Positions 33,416-51,400 of a stretch of 64,000 nt of DNA are shown piece after piece. Positions within the stretch are counted from its first letter, which is position 1; every line of letters starts with the position of its first letter. The notes under the pieces were generated by a model, which saw nothing but the letters and a program-made list of their open reading frames with translations, ran no database searches and had not been told where the DNA came from. This DNA is from Piscicola geometra. Its lineage: Eukaryota > Annelida > Clitellata > Hirudinida > Piscicolidae. The stretch covers positions 6,296,624 through 6,360,623 of the forward strand of contig OX030970.1 in NCBI GenBank assembly GCA_943735955.1. Reading direction: 5' to 3'. A program made the translations under genes and the position numbers.

Positions 33416-36400
33416 CTGCTCGCACCCCCACCCCCACTACCACCCCCACTACCACCCCCACTACCACTCCCACTACCACCCCCACTACCACCACCACTGC
33501 CACCACTACTACCACCACTGCCACCCCCACTACTATCACCCCCACTACCACCACCACTACTACCACCACCACTGCCACCACCACTGCCACCCCCACTACC
33601 ACCCCCACTACCACCCCCACTACTACCACCACCACTGCCACCCCCCACTACTACAACCTCCACTACTACCCCCACTACCACCCCCACTACCACCCCCACT
33701 ACTACCCCCAGTACTACCACCACTACCACCCCCACTACTACCACCCCCACTACTATCACCCCCACTACCACCCCCACTACCACCCCCCACTACCACCCCC
33801 ACTACCACCCCCACTGCTACCACCCCCACTACCACCCCCACTACCACCCCCACTACTACCCCCACTACTACCACCCCCACTACTACCACTCCCACTACTA
33901 CCACCACCACTGCCTACCCCACTACTACCACCCCCACTACTACCACCCCCACTACCACCCCCACTACCACCCCCACTACTACCCTCACTACTACCACCAC
34001 CACCACTGCCACCACCACCACTGCCACCCCCACTACTACCACCACCACTGCCACCACCACTGCCTACCCCACTACTACCACCCCCACTACTACCACCCCC
34101 ACTACCACCCCCACTACTACCCCCACTACTACCCCCACTACTACCACCCCCACTACTACCACCCCCACTACTACCACCCCCACTGCCACCACCACCACTG
34201 CCACCACCACTGCCACCACCACTACTACCACCACCCCTGCCACCACCACTACTACCACCACTGCCACCACCACCACTGCCACCACCACCACTGCCACCAC
34301 CACCACTGCCACCACCACTGCCACCACCACTACTACCACAACAACCACCACCACCACTGCCACCACCACTGCCACCACCACTGCCACCACCACCACTGCC
34401 ACCACCACTACTACCACCACTGCCACCACCACCACTGCCACCACCACTGCCAGCACCACTACTACCACCACCACCACTGACACCACCACTTCCACCATCA
34501 CTACCACTACCACTGCCACCACCACCACTGCCACCACCACTACTACCACAACCTTTACAACCACTACTGCCACCACCACTACTACCACTACCACTGCCAC
34601 CACCACTGCCACCACCCTGCCACCACCACTACCACTGCCACCACCACCACTGCCACCACCACTACTACCACCACCACTGCTACCACCACTACTACCACCA
34701 CCACTGCCACCACCACTACCACCCCCACTACTACCACCACCACTGCCACCACCACCACTGCCACCACCACTACTACCACCACCACTGCCACCACCACTAC
34801 TACCACCACCACTGCCACCACCACCACTGCCACCACTACTACTACCACCACCACTGCCACCACCACTACTACCACCACTGCCACCACCACTGCCACCACC
34901 ACTGCCACCACCACTGCCACCACCACTACTACCACCACCACTGCCACCACCACTACTACCACCATCACTGCCACGACCACTACTACCACCACTGCCACCA
35001 CTACTACCACCACCACTGCCACCACCACTGCCACCACCACTACTACCACTGCCACCACCATTGCCACCACTACTACTACTACCACCACCACCACCACTGC
35101 CACCACCACTGCCACCACTACTGCCACCACCACCACTGCCACCACTACTACTACCACCACTGCCACCACCACTACTACCACCACCACTGCCACCACCACT
35201 ACCACTGCCACCACCACCACTGCCACCACCACTACTACCACCACCACTGCTACCACCACTGCCACCACCACTATTACCACCACCACTGCCACCACCACTA
35301 CCACCCTCACTACTACCACTACCATTGCCACCACCACCACTGCCACCACCACTACTACCACCACCACTGCCACCACCACTACTACCACCACTGCCACCAC
35401 CACTGCCACCACCACTGCCACCACTACTACTACCACCACCACTGCCACCACCTCTACTACCACCACCACTGCCACCACCACTGCCACCACCACTGCTACT
35501 ACCACTACTACCACCACTGCCACCACCACTACCACCACTACTACCACCACCACCACTGCCACCACCACTACCACCACTACTACCACCACCACTACTACTA
35601 CCACCACCACTGCCACCACCACTACTACCACCACCACTGCCACCACCACTGCCACCACCACTGCCACCACCACTACTACCACCACTGCCACCACCACTGC
35701 CACCACCCTTGCCACCACCACTACCACCACTACTACCACCACCACTGCCACCACCACTACTACCACCACCACTGCCACCACCACTGCCACCATCACTGCC
35801 ACCACCACTACTACCACCACTGCCACTACTACTACCACCACCACTGCCACCACCACTGCCACCACCACTGCCACCCCTTCTACTACCCCCACTACTACCA
35901 CCCCCACTACTACCACCCCCACTACTACCACCCCCACTGCCACCATCACCACTGCCACCACTACCACTGCCACCCCCACTACTACCACCACCACTGCCAC
36001 CACCACTGCCACCACCACTGCCACCACCACTACTACCACCACCACTGCCACCATCACTACTACCACCACTGCCACCACCACCACTGCCACCACCACCACT
36101 GCCACCACCACTGCCACCACCACTGCCACCACTACTACCACCACCACCACCACCACCACTGCCACCACCACTGCCACCACCACTGCCACCACCACTGTCA
36201 CCACCACTACTACCACCACTGCCACCACCACTGCCACCACCACCACTGCCACCACCACTGCCACCACCACTGCCACCACCACTACTACCACCACCACCAC
36301 CACTGCCACCACCACTACCACCACTACTACCACCACCACCACTACCACCACTACTACCACCACCACTACTACTACCACCACCACTGCCACCACCACTACT

Positions 36401-39400
36401 ACCACCACCACTGCCACCACCCTGCCACCACCACTACCACTACCACTGCCACCACCACTACTACCACCACTGCCACCACCACTGCCACCACCACCACTGC
36501 CACCACCACTGCCACCACCACTACTACCACCACCACCACCACTGCCACCACCACTTTCACCATCACTACCACCACCACCACTGCCACCACCACTACTACC
36601 ACAACCTTTACAACCACCACTCCCACCACCACTACTACCACTACCACTGCCACCACCCTGCCACCACCACTACCACTGCCACCACCACCACTGCCACCAC
36701 CACTACTACCACCACCACTGCTACCACCACTACTACCACCACCACTGCCACCACCACTACCACCCTCACTACTACCACCACCACTGCCACCACCACCACC
36801 ACCACTGCTACCACCACCACCACCACTGCCACCACCACTACCACCCCCACTACTACCACCACCACTGCCACCACCACCACTGCCACCACCACTGCCACCA
36901 CCACTACTACCACCACTGCCACAACCACTGCCACCACCACTACTACCACCACCACTGCCACCACCACTATTACCACCATCACTGCCACCACCACTACTAC
37001 CACCACTGCCACCACTACTACCACCACCACTGCCACCACCACTGCCACCACCACTGCCACCACCACTGCCACCACCCTGCCACCACCACTACCACTGCCA
37101 CCACCACCACTGCCACCACCACCCCTGCCACCACCACTACTACCACCACTGCCACCACCACCACTGCCACCACCACCACTGCCACCACCACTGCCACCAC
37201 CACTACTACCACAACAACCACCACCACCACTGCCACCACCACTGCCACCACCACTACTACCACCACCACTTCCACCACCACTACTACCACCACTGCCACC
37301 ACCACCACTGCCACCACCACTGCCACCACCACTACTACCACCACCACCACTGACACCACCACTTCCACCATCACTACCACTACCACTGCCACCACCACCA
37401 CTGCCACCACCACTACTACCACAACCTTTACAACCACCACTGCCACCACCACTACTACCACAACCTTTACAACCACCACTGCCACCACCACTACTACCAC
37501 TGCCACCACCACTGCCACCACCCTGCCACCACCACTACCACTGCCACCACCACCACTGCCACCACCACTACTACCACCACCACTGCTACCACCACTACTA
37601 CCACCACCACTGCCACCACCACTACCACCCCCACTACTACCACCACCACCACCACTGCCACCACCACTACTACCACCACCACTGCCACCACCACTACCAC
37701 CCCCACTACTACCACCACCACTGCCACCACCACCACTGCCACCACTACTACTACCACCACCACTGCCACCACCACTACTACCACCACTGCCACCACCACT
37801 GCCACCACCACTGCCACCACCACTACTACCACCACCACTGCCACCACCACTACTACCACCATCACTGCCACGACCACTACTACCACCACTGCCACCACTA
37901 CTACCACCACCACTGCCACCACCACTGCCACCACCACTACTACCACTGCCACCACCATTGCTACCACTACTACTACTACCATCACCACCACCACTGCCAC
38001 CACCACTGCCACCACTACTGCCACCACCACCACTGCCACCACTACTACCACCACCACTACTACCACCACTGCCACCACCACTACTACCACCACCACTGCC
38101 ACCACCACTACCACTGCCACCACCACCACTGCCACCACCACTACTACCACCACCACTGCTACCACCACTGCCACCACCACTATTACCACCACCACTACCA
38201 CCCTCACTACTACCACTACCACTGCCAGCACCACCACTGCCACCACCACTACTACCACCACCACTGCCACCACCACTACTACCACCACTGCCACCACCAC
38301 TGCCACCACTACTACTACCACCACCACTGCCACCACCTCTACTACCACCACCACTGCCACCACCACTGCCACTACCACTACTACCACCACTGCCACCACC
38401 ACTACCACCACTACTACCACCACCACCACTGCCACCACCACTACCACCACTACTACCACCACCACTACTACTACCATCACCACTGCCACCACCACTACTA
38501 CCACCACCACTGCCACCACCACTGCCACCACCACTGCCACCACCACTACTACCACCACTGCCACCACCACTGCCACCACCCTTGCCACCACCACTACCAC
38601 CACTACTACCACCACCACTGCCACCACCACTACTACCACCACCACTGCCACCACCACTGCCACCATCACTGCCACCACCACTACTACCACCACTGCCACT
38701 ACTACTACCACAACCACTGCCACCACCACTGCCACCCCTTCTACTACCCCCACTACTACCACCCCCACTACTACCACCCCCACTACTACCACCCCCACTG
38801 CCACCATCACCACTGCCACCACTACCACTGCCACCCCCACTACTACCACCACCACTGCCACCACCACTGCCACCACCACTGCCACCACCACTACTACCAC
38901 CACCACTGCCACCATCACTACTACCACCACTGCCACCACCACCACTGCCACCACCACCACTGCCACCACCACTGCCACCACCACTGCCACCACCACTACT
39001 ACCACCACCACCACCACCACCACTGCCACCACCACTGCCACCACCACTGTCACCACCACTACTACCACCACTGCCACCACCACTGCCACCACCACCACTG
39101 CCACCACCACTGCCACCACCACTGCCACCACCACTACTACCACCACCACCACCACTGCCACCACCACTACCACCACTACTACCACCACCACCACTGCCAC
39201 CACCACTACCACCACTACTACCACCACCACTACTACTACCACCACCACTGCCACCACCACTACTACCACCACCACTGCCACCACCCTGCCACCACCACTA
39301 CCACTGCCACCACCACTACTACCACCACTGCCACCACCACCACTGCCACCACCACTGCCACCACCACTGCCACCACCACTACTACCACCACCACCACCAC

Positions 39401-42400
39401 TGCCACCACCACTTTCACCATCACTACCACCACCACCACTGCCACCACCACTACTACCACAACCTTTACAACCACCACTCCCACCACCACTACTACCACT
39501 ACCACTGCCACCACCCTGCCACCACCACTACCACTGCCACCACCACCACTGCCACCACCACTACTACCACCACCACTGCTACCACCACTACTACCACCAC
39601 CACTGCCACCACCACTACCACCCTCACTACTACCACCACCACTGCCACCACCACCACCACCACTGCTACCACCACTACCACCACCACCACTGCCACCACC
39701 ACTACCACCCCCACTACTACCACCACCACTGCCACCACCACCACTGCCACCACCACTGCCACCACCACTACTACCACCACTGCCACCACCACTGCCACCA
39801 CCACTACTACCACCACCACTGCCACCACCACTATTACCACCATCACTGCCACCACCACTACTACCACCACTGCCACCACTACTACCACCACCACTGCCAC
39901 CACCACTGCCACCACCACTGCCACCACCACTGTCACCACCACTGCCACCACCACTACTACCACCACCACCACCACTGCCACCACCACTGCCACCACCACT
40001 GCCACCCCTACTACTACCCCCACTACTACCACCCCCACTACTGCCACCCCCACTACTACCACCACCACTGCCACCACCACTGCCACCACCACTACTACCA
40101 CCATCACTACTACCACCACTGCCACCACCACCACTGCCACCACCACCACTGCCACCACCACTGCCACCACCACTACTACCACCACTGCCACCACCACTGC
40201 CACCACCACTGCCACCACTACTACTACCACCACCACTGCCACCACCTCTACTACCACCACCACTGCCACCACCACTGCCACCACCACTGCCACTACCACT
40301 ACTACCACCACTGCCACCACCACTACCACCACTACTACCACCACCACCACTGCCACCACCACTACCACCACTACTACCACCACCACTACTACTACCACCA
40401 CCACTGCCACCACCACTACTACCACCACCACTGCCACCACCACTGCCACCACCACTGCCACCACCACTACTACCACCACTGCCACCACCACTGCCACCAC
40501 CCTTGCCACCACCACTACCACCACTACTACCACCACCACTGCCACCACCACTACTACCACCACCACTGCCACCACCACTGCCACCATCACTGCCACCACC
40601 ACTACTACCACCACTGCCACTACTACTACCACCACCACTGCCACCACCACTGCCACCACCACTGCCACCCCTTCTACTACCCCCACTACTACCACCCCCA
40701 CTACTACCACCCCCACTACTACCACCCCCACTGCCACCATCACCACTGCCACCACTACCACTGCCACCCCCACTACTACCACCACCACTGCCACCACCAC
40801 TGCCACCACCACTGCCACCACCACTACTACCACCACCACTGCCACCATCACTACTACCACCACTGCCACCACCACCACTGCCACCACCACCACTGCCACC
40901 ACCACTGCCACCACCACTGCCACCACTACTACCACCACCACCACCACCACCACTGCCACCACCACAGCCACCACCACTGCCACCACCACTGTCACCACCA
41001 CTACTACCACCACTGCCACCACCACCACTGCCACCACCACTGCCACCACCACTGCCACCACCACTACTACCACCACCACCACCACTGCCACCACCACTAC
41101 CACCACTACTACCACCACCACCACTACCACCACTACTACCACCACCACTACTACTACCACCACCACTGCCACCACCACTACTACCACCACCACTGCCACC
41201 ACCCTGCCACCACCACTACCACTACCACTGCCACCACCACTACTACCACCACTGCCACCACCACTGCCACCACCACCACTGCCACCACCACTGCCACCAC
41301 CACTACTACAACCACCACCACCACTGCCACCACCACTTTCACCATCACTACCACCACCACCACTGCCACCACCACTACTACCACAACCTTTACAACCACC
41401 ACTCCCACCACCACTACTACCACTACCACTGCCACCACCCTGCCACCACCACTACCACTGCCACCACCACCACTGCCACCACCACTACTACCACCACCAC
41501 TGCTACCACCACTACTACCACCACCACTGCCACCACCACTACCACCCTCACTACTACCACCACCACTGCCACCACCACCACCACCACTGCTACCACCACT
41601 ACCACCACTGCCACCACCACTACCACCCCCACTACTACCACCACCACTGCCACCACCACCACTGCCACCACCACTGCCACCACCACTACTACCACCACTG
41701 CCACCACCACTGCCACCACCACTACTACCACCACCACTGCCACCACCACTATTACCACCATCACTGCCACCACCACTACTACCACCACTGCCACCACTAC
41801 TACCACCACCACTGCCACCACCACTGCCACCACCACTGCCACCACCACTGCCACCACCCTGCCACCACCACTACCACTGCCACCACCACCACTGCCACCA
41901 CCACCCCTGCCACCACCACTACTACCACCACTGCCACCACCACCACTGCCACCACCACCACTGCCACCACCACTGCCACCACCACTACTACCACAACAAC
42001 CACCACCACCACTGCCACCACCACTGCCACCACCACTACTACCACCACCACTGCCACCACCACTACTACCACCACTGCCACCACCACCACTGCCACCACC
42101 ACTGCCACCACCACTACTACCACCACCACCACTGACACCACCACTTCCACCATCACTACCACTACCACTGCCACCACCACCACTGCCACCACCACTACTA
42201 CCACAACCTTTACAACCACCACTGCCACCACCACTACTACCACTGCCACCACCACTGCCACCACCCTGCCACCACCACTACCACTGCCACCACCACCACT
42301 GCCACCACCACTACTACCACCACCACTGCTACCACCACTACTACCACCACCACTGCCACCACCACTACCACCCCCACTACTACCACCACCACTGCCACCA

Positions 42401-45400
42401 CCACCACTGCCACCACCACTACTACCACCACCACTGCCACCACCACTACCACCCCCACTACTACCACCACCACTGCCACCACCACCACTGCCACCACTAC
42501 TACTACCACCACCACTGCCACCACCACTACTACCACCACTGCCACCACCACTGCCACCACCACTACTACCACCACCACTGCCACCACCACTACTACCACC
42601 ATCACTGCCACGACCACTACTACCACCACTGCCACCACTACTACCACCACCACTGCCACCACCACTGCCACCACTACTACTACCACTGCCACCACCATTG
42701 CCACCACTACTACTACTACCACCACCACCACCACTGCCACCACTACTGCCACCACCACCACTGCCACCACTACTACCACCACCACTACTACCACCACTGC
42801 CACCACCACTACTACCACCACCACTGCCACCACCACTACCACTGCCACCACCACCACTGCCACCACCACTACTACCACCACCACTGCTACCACCACTGCC
42901 ACCACCACTATTACCACCACCACTACCACCCTCACTACTACCACTACCACTGCCACCACCACCACTGCCACCACCACTACTACCACCACCACTGCCACCA
43001 CCACTACTACCACCACTGCCACCACCACTGCCACCACCACTGCCACCACTACTACTACCACCACCACTGCCACCACCTCTACTACCACCACCACTGCCAC
43101 CACCACTGCCACTACCACTACTACCACCACTGCCACCACCACTACCACCACTACTACCACCACCACCACTGCCACCACCACTACCACCACTACTACCACC
43201 ACCACTACTACTACCACCACCACTGCCACCACCACTACTACCACCACCACTGCCACCACCACTGCCACCACCACTACTACCACCACTGCCACCACCACTG
43301 CCACCACCCTTGCCACCACCACTACCACCACTACTACCACCACCACTGCCACCACCTCTACTACCACCACCACTGCCACCACCACTGCCACTACCACTAC
43401 TACCACCACTGCCACCACCACTACCACCACCACCACTGCCACCACCACTACCACCACTACTACCACCACCACTACTACTACCACCACCACTGCCACCACC
43501 ACTACTACCACCACCACTGCCACCACCACTGCCACCACCACTGCCACCACCACTACTACCACCACTGCCACCACCCTTGCCACCACCACTACCACCACTA
43601 CTACCACCACCACTGCCACCACCACTACTACCACCACCACTGCCACCACCACTGCCACCATCACTGCCACCACCACTACTACCACCACTGCCACTACTAC
43701 TACCACCACCACTGCCACCACCACTGCCACCCCTTCTACTACCCCCACTACTACCACCCCCACTACTACCACCCCCACTACTACCACCCCCACTGCCACC
43801 ATCACCACTGCCACCACTACCACTGCCACCCCCACTACTACCACCACCACTGCCACCACCACTGCCACCACCACTGCCACCACCACTACTACCACCACCA
43901 CTGCCACCATCACTACTACCACCACTGCCACCACCACCACTGCCACCACCACCACTGCCACCACCACTGCCACCACCACTACTACCACCACCACCACCAC
44001 CACCACTGCCACCACCACTGCCACCACCACTGTCACCACCACTACTACCACCACTGCCACCACCACCACTGCCACCACCACTGCCACCACCACTGCCACC
44101 ACCACTACTACCACCACCACCACCACTGCCACCACCACTACCACCACTACTACCACCACCACCACTGCCACCACCACTACCACCACTACTACCACCACCA
44201 CTACTACTACCACCACCACTGCCACCACCACTACTACCACCACCACTGCCACCACCCTGCCACCACCACTACCACTACCACTGCCACCACCACTACTACC
44301 ACCACTGCCACCACCACTGCCACCACCACCACTGCCACCACCACTGCCACCACCACTACTACCACCACCACCACCACTGCCACCACCACTTTCACCATCA
44401 CTACCACCACCACCACTGCCACCACCACTACTACCACAACCTTTACAACCACCACTCCCACCACCACTACTACCACTACCACTGCCACCACCCTGCCACC
44501 ACCACTACCACTGCCACCACCACCACTGCCACCACCACTACTACCACCACCACTGCTACCACCACTACTACCACCACCACTGCCACCACCACTACCACCC
44601 TCACTACTACCACCACCACTGCCACCACCACCACCACCACTGCTACCACCACTACCACCACCACCACTGCCACCACCACTACCACCCCCACTACTACCAC
44701 CACCACTGCCACCACCACCACTGCCACCACCACTGCCACCACCACTACTACCACCACTGCCACCACCACTGCCACCACCACTACTACCACCACCACTGCC
44801 ACCACCACTATTACCACCATCACTGCCACCACCACTACTACCACCACTGCCACCACTACTACCACCACCACTGCCACCACCACTGCCACCACCACTGCCA
44901 CCACCACTACTACCACCACCACCACCACTGCCACCACCACTGCCACCACCACTGCCACCCCTACTACTACCCCCACTACTACCACCCCCACTACTGCCAC
45001 CCCCACTACTACCACCACCACTGCCACCACCACTGCCACCACCACTGCCACCACCACTACTACCACCATCACTACTACCACCATCACTACTACCACCACT
45101 GCCACCACCACCACTGCCACCACCACCACTGCCACCACCACTGCCACCACCACTACTACCACCACCACCACCACTGCCACCACTACTACCACCACCACTG
45201 CCACCACCACTACTACCACCACTGCCACAACCACTGCCACCACCACCACTGCCACCACCACTGCCACCACCACTACTACCACCACTGCCACCACCACTGC
45301 CACCACCACTGCCACCACTACTACTACCACCACCACTGCCACCACCTCTACTACCACCACCACTGCCACCACCACTGCCACTACCACTACTACCACCACT

Positions 45401-48400
45401 GCCACCACCACTACCACCACTACTACCACCACCACCACTGCCACCACCACTACCACCACTACTACCACCACCACTACTACTACCACCACCACTGCCACCA
45501 CCACTACTACCACCACCACTGCCACCACCACTGCCACCACCACTACTACCACCACTGCCACCACCACTGCCACCACCCTTGCCACCACCACTACCACCAC
45601 TACTACCACCACCACTGCCACCACCTCTACTACCACCACCACTGCCACCACCACTGCCACTACCACTACTACCACCACTGCCACCACCACTACCACCACC
45701 ACCACTGCCACCACCACTACCACCACTACTACCACCACCACTACTACTACCACCACCACTGCCACCACCACTACTACCACCACCACTGCCACCACCACTG
45801 CCACCACCACTGCCACCACCACTACTACCACCACTGCCACCACCCTTGCCACCACCACTACCACCACTACTACCACCACCACTGCCACCACCACTACTAC
45901 CACCACCACTGCCACCACCACTGCCACCATCACTGCCACCACCACTACTACCACCACTGCCACTACTACTACCACCACCACTGCCACCACCACTGCCACC
46001 CCTTCTACTACCCCCACTACTACCACCCCCACTACTACCACCCCCACTACTACCACCCCCACTGCCACCATCACCACTGCCACCACTACCACTGCCACCC
46101 CCACTACTACCACCACCACTGCCACCACCACTGCCACCACCACTGCCACCACCACTACTACCACCACCACTGCCACCATCACTACTACCACCACTGCCAC
46201 CACCACCACTGCCACCACCACCACTGCCACCACCACTGCCACCACCACTACTACCACCACCACCACCACCACCACTGCCACCACCACTGCCACCACCACT
46301 GTCACCACCACTACTACCACCACTGCCACCACCACTGCCACCACCACCACTGCCACCACCACTGCCACCACCACTGCCACCACCACTACTACCACCACCA
46401 CCACCACTGCCACCACCACTACCACCACTACTACCACCACCACCACTGCCACCACCACTACCACCACTACTACCACCACCACTACTACTACCACCACCAC
46501 TGCCACCACCACTACTACCACCACCACTGCCACCACCCTGCCACCACCACTACCACTACCACTGCCACCACCACTACTACCACCACTGCCACCACCACTG
46601 CCACCACCACCACTGCCACCACCACTGCCACCACCACTGCCACCACCACTACTACCACCACCACCACCACTGCCACCACCACTTTCACCATCACTACCAC
46701 CACCACCACTGCCACCACCACTACTACCACAACCTTTACAACCACCACTCCCACCACCACTACTACCACTACCACTGCCACCACCCTGCCACCACCACTA
46801 CCACTGCCACCACCACCACTGCCACCACCACTACTACCACCACCACTGCTACCACCACTACTACCACCACCACTGCCACCACCACTACCACCCTCACTAC
46901 TACCACCACCACTGCCACCACCACCACCACCACTGCTACCACCACTACCACCACCACCACTGCCACCACCACTACCACCCCCACTACTACCACCACCACT
47001 GCCACCACCACCACTGCCACCACCACTGCCACCACCACTACTACCACCACTGCCACCACCACTGCCACCACCACTACTACCACCACCACTGCCACCACCA
47101 CTATTACCACCATCACTGCCACCACCACTACTACCACCACTGCCACCACTACTACCACCACCACTGCCACCACCACTGCCACCACCACTGCCACCACCAC
47201 TACTACCACCACCACCACCACTGCCACCACCACTGCCACCACCACTGCCACCCCTACTACTACCCCCACTACTACCACCCCCACTACTGCCACCCCCACT
47301 ACTACCACCACCACTGCCACCACCACTGCCACCACCACTGCCACCACCACTACTACCACCATCACTACTACCACCATCACTACTACCACCACTGCCACCA
47401 CCACCACTGCCACCACCACCACTGCCACCACCACTGCCACCACCACTACTACCACCACCACCACCACTGCCACCACTACTACCACCACCACTGCCACCAC
47501 CACTACTACCACCACTGCCACAACCACTGCCACCACCACCACTGCCACCACCACTGCCACCACCACTACTACCACCACCACCACTGCCACCACCACTTCC
47601 ACCATCACTACCACCACCACCACTGCCACCACCACTACAACCACAACCTTTACAACCACCACTGCCACCACCACTACTACCACTACCACTGCCACCACCA
47701 CTACTACCACTACCACTGCCACCACCACTGCCACCACCACTACCACTGCCACCACTGCCACCTCCACTACTACCACCACCACTGCTACCACCACTACTAC
47801 CACCACCACTGCCACCACCACTACCACCCCCACTACTGCCACCACCACTGCCACCACCACTGCCACCACCACTGCCACGACCACTGTCACCACCACTGCC
47901 ACCACCACTACTACCACCACCACCACCACTGCCACCACCACTGCCACCACCACTGCCACCACTACTACCACCACCACCACCACTGCCACCACCACTGCCA
48001 CCACCACTACTACTACCACCACCACTGCCACCACCACTACTACCACCACCACTGCCACCACCACTGCCACCACCACTGCCACCACCACTGCCACCACCAC
48101 TACTACCACCACTGCCACCACCCTTGCCACCACCACTACCACCACTACTACCACCACCACTGCCACCACCACTACTACCACCACCACTGCCACCACTACT
48201 GCCACCACCACTACTACCACCACTGCCACCACTACTACCACCACCACTGCCACCACCACTGCCACCACCACTGCCACCACCACTACTACCACCACCACCA
48301 CCACCACCACTGCCACCACCACTGCCACCACCACTGCCACCACCACTGTCACCACCACTGCCACCACCACCACTGCCACCACCACTACTACCACCACCAC

Positions 48401-51400
48401 CACCACTGCCACCACCACTTCCACCATCACTACCACCACTGCCACCACCACTACTACCACAACCTTTACAACCACCACTGCCACCACCACTATTACCACT
48501 ACCACTGCCACCACTACTGCCACCACCCTGCCACCACCACTACCACTACCACTGCCACCACCACTACTACCACCACTGCCACCACCACTGCCACCACCAC
48601 CACTGCCACCACCACTGCCACCACCACTGCCACCACCACTACTACCACCACCACTGCCACCACCACTTTCACCATCACTACCACCACCACCACTGCCACC
48701 ACCACTACTACCACAACCTTTACAACCACCACTCCCACCACCACTACTACCACTACCACTGCCACCACCCTGCCACCACCACTACCACTGCCACCACCAC
48801 CACTGCCACCACCACTGCCACCACCACTGCCACCACCACTACTACCACCACCACTGCCACCACCACTGCTACCACCACTACTACCACCACCACTGCCACC
48901 ACCACTACCACCCTCACTACTACCACCACCACTGCCACCACCACCACCACCACTGCTACCACCACTACCACCACCACCACTGCCACCACCACTACCACCC
49001 CCACTACTACCACCACCACTGCCACCACCACCACTGCCACCACCACTGCCACCACCACTACTACCACCACTGCCACCACCACTGCCACCACCACTACTAC
49101 CACCACCACTGCCACCACCACTATTACCACCATCACTGCCACCACCACTACTACCACCACTGCCACCACTACTACCACCACCACTGCCACCACCACTGCC
49201 ACCACCACTGCCACCACCACTGTCACCACCACTGCCACCACCACTACTACCACCACCACCACCACTGCCACCCCTACTACTACCCCCACTACTACCACCC
49301 CTACTACTGCCACCCCCACTACTACCACCACCACTGCCACCACCACTGCCACCACCACTGCCACCACCACTACTACCACCACCACTGCCACCACCACTAC
49401 TACCACCACTGCCACAACCACTGCCACCACCACCACTGCCACCACCACTACTACCACCACCACCACTGCCACCACCACTTCCACCATCACTACCACCACC
49501 ACCACTGCCACCACCACTACTACCACAACCTTTACAACCACCACTGCCACCACCACTACTACCACTACCACTGCCACCACCACTACTACCACTACCACTG
49601 CCACCACCACTGCCACCACCACTACCACTGCCACCACTGCCACCTCCACTACTACCACCACCACTGCTACCACCACTACTACCACCACCACTGCCACCAC
49701 CACTACCACCCCCACTACTGCCACCACCACTGCCACCACCACTGCCACCACCACTGCCACGACCACTGTCACCACCACTGCCACCACCACTACTACCACC
49801 ACCACCACCACTGCCACCACCACTGCCACCACCACTGCCACCACTACTACCACCACCACCACCACTGCCACCACCACTACTACTACCACCACCACTGCCA
49901 CCACCACTACTACCACCACCACTGCCACCACCACTGCCACCACCACTGCCACCACCACTACTACCACCACTGCCACCAACCTTGCCACCACCACTACCAC
50001 CACTACTACCACCACCACTGCCACCACCACTACTACCACCACCACTGCCACCACTACTGCCACCACCACTACTACCACCACTGCCACCACTACTACCACC
50101 ACCACTGCCACCACCACTGCCACCACCACTGCCACCACCACTACTACCACCACCACCACCACCACCACTGCCACCACCACTGCCACCACCACTGCCACCA
50201 CCACTGTCACCACCACTACTACCACCACTGCCACCACCACCACTGCCACCACCACTGCCACCACCACTACTACCACCACCACCACCACTGCCACCACCAC
50301 TTCCACCATCACTACCACCACCACCACTGCCACCACCACTACTACCACAACCTTTACAACCACCACTGCCACCACCACTATTACCACTACCACTGCCACC
50401 ACTACTGCCACCACCCTGCCACCACCACTACCACTACCACTGCCACCACCACTACTACCACCACTGCCACCACCACTGCCACCACCACCACTGCCACCAC
50501 CACTGCCACCACCACTGCCACCACCACTACTACCACCACCACTGCCACCACCACTTTCACCATCACTACCACCACCACCACTGCCTTCACCACTACTACC
50601 ACAACCTTTACAACCACCACTCCCACCACCACTACTACCACTACCACTGCCACCACCCTGCCACCACCACTACCACTGCCACCACCACCACTGCCACCAC
50701 CACTGCCACCACCACTGCCACCACCACTACTACCACCACCACTGCCACCACCACTGCTACCACCACTACTACCACCACCACTGCCACCACCACTACCACC
50801 CTCACTACTACCACCACCACTGCCACCACCACCACCACCACTGCTACCACCACTACCACTGCCACCACCACTACCACCCCCACTACTACCACCACCACTG
50901 CCACCACCACCACTGCCACCACCACTGCCACCACCACTACTACCACCACTGCCACCACCACTGCCACCACCACTACTACCACCACCACTGCCACCACCAC
51001 TATTACCACCATCACTGCCACCACCACTACTACCACCACTGCCACCACTACTACCACCACCACTGCCACCACCACTGCCACCACCACTGTCACCACCACT
51101 GCCACCACCACTACTACCACCACCACCACCACTGCCACCCCTACTACTACCCCCACTACTACCACCCCTACTACTGCCACCCCCACTACTACCACCACCA
51201 CTGCCACCACCACTGCCACCACCACTACTACCACCACCACTGCCACCACCACTACTACCACCACTGCCACAACCACTGCCACCACCACCACTGCCACCAC
51301 CACTGCCACCACCACTACTACCACCACCACCACTGCCACCACCACTTCCACCATCACTACCACCACCACCACTGCCACCACCACTACTACCACAACCTTT

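Noticed and set aside
33340..33420. Possible ninth FERM exon (RIKAIKESCISPLQTACM or alternative frame)
   Set aside because: No resemblance to the remaining F3 strands or terminal helix, no convincing acceptor, and it merges directly into the repeat.
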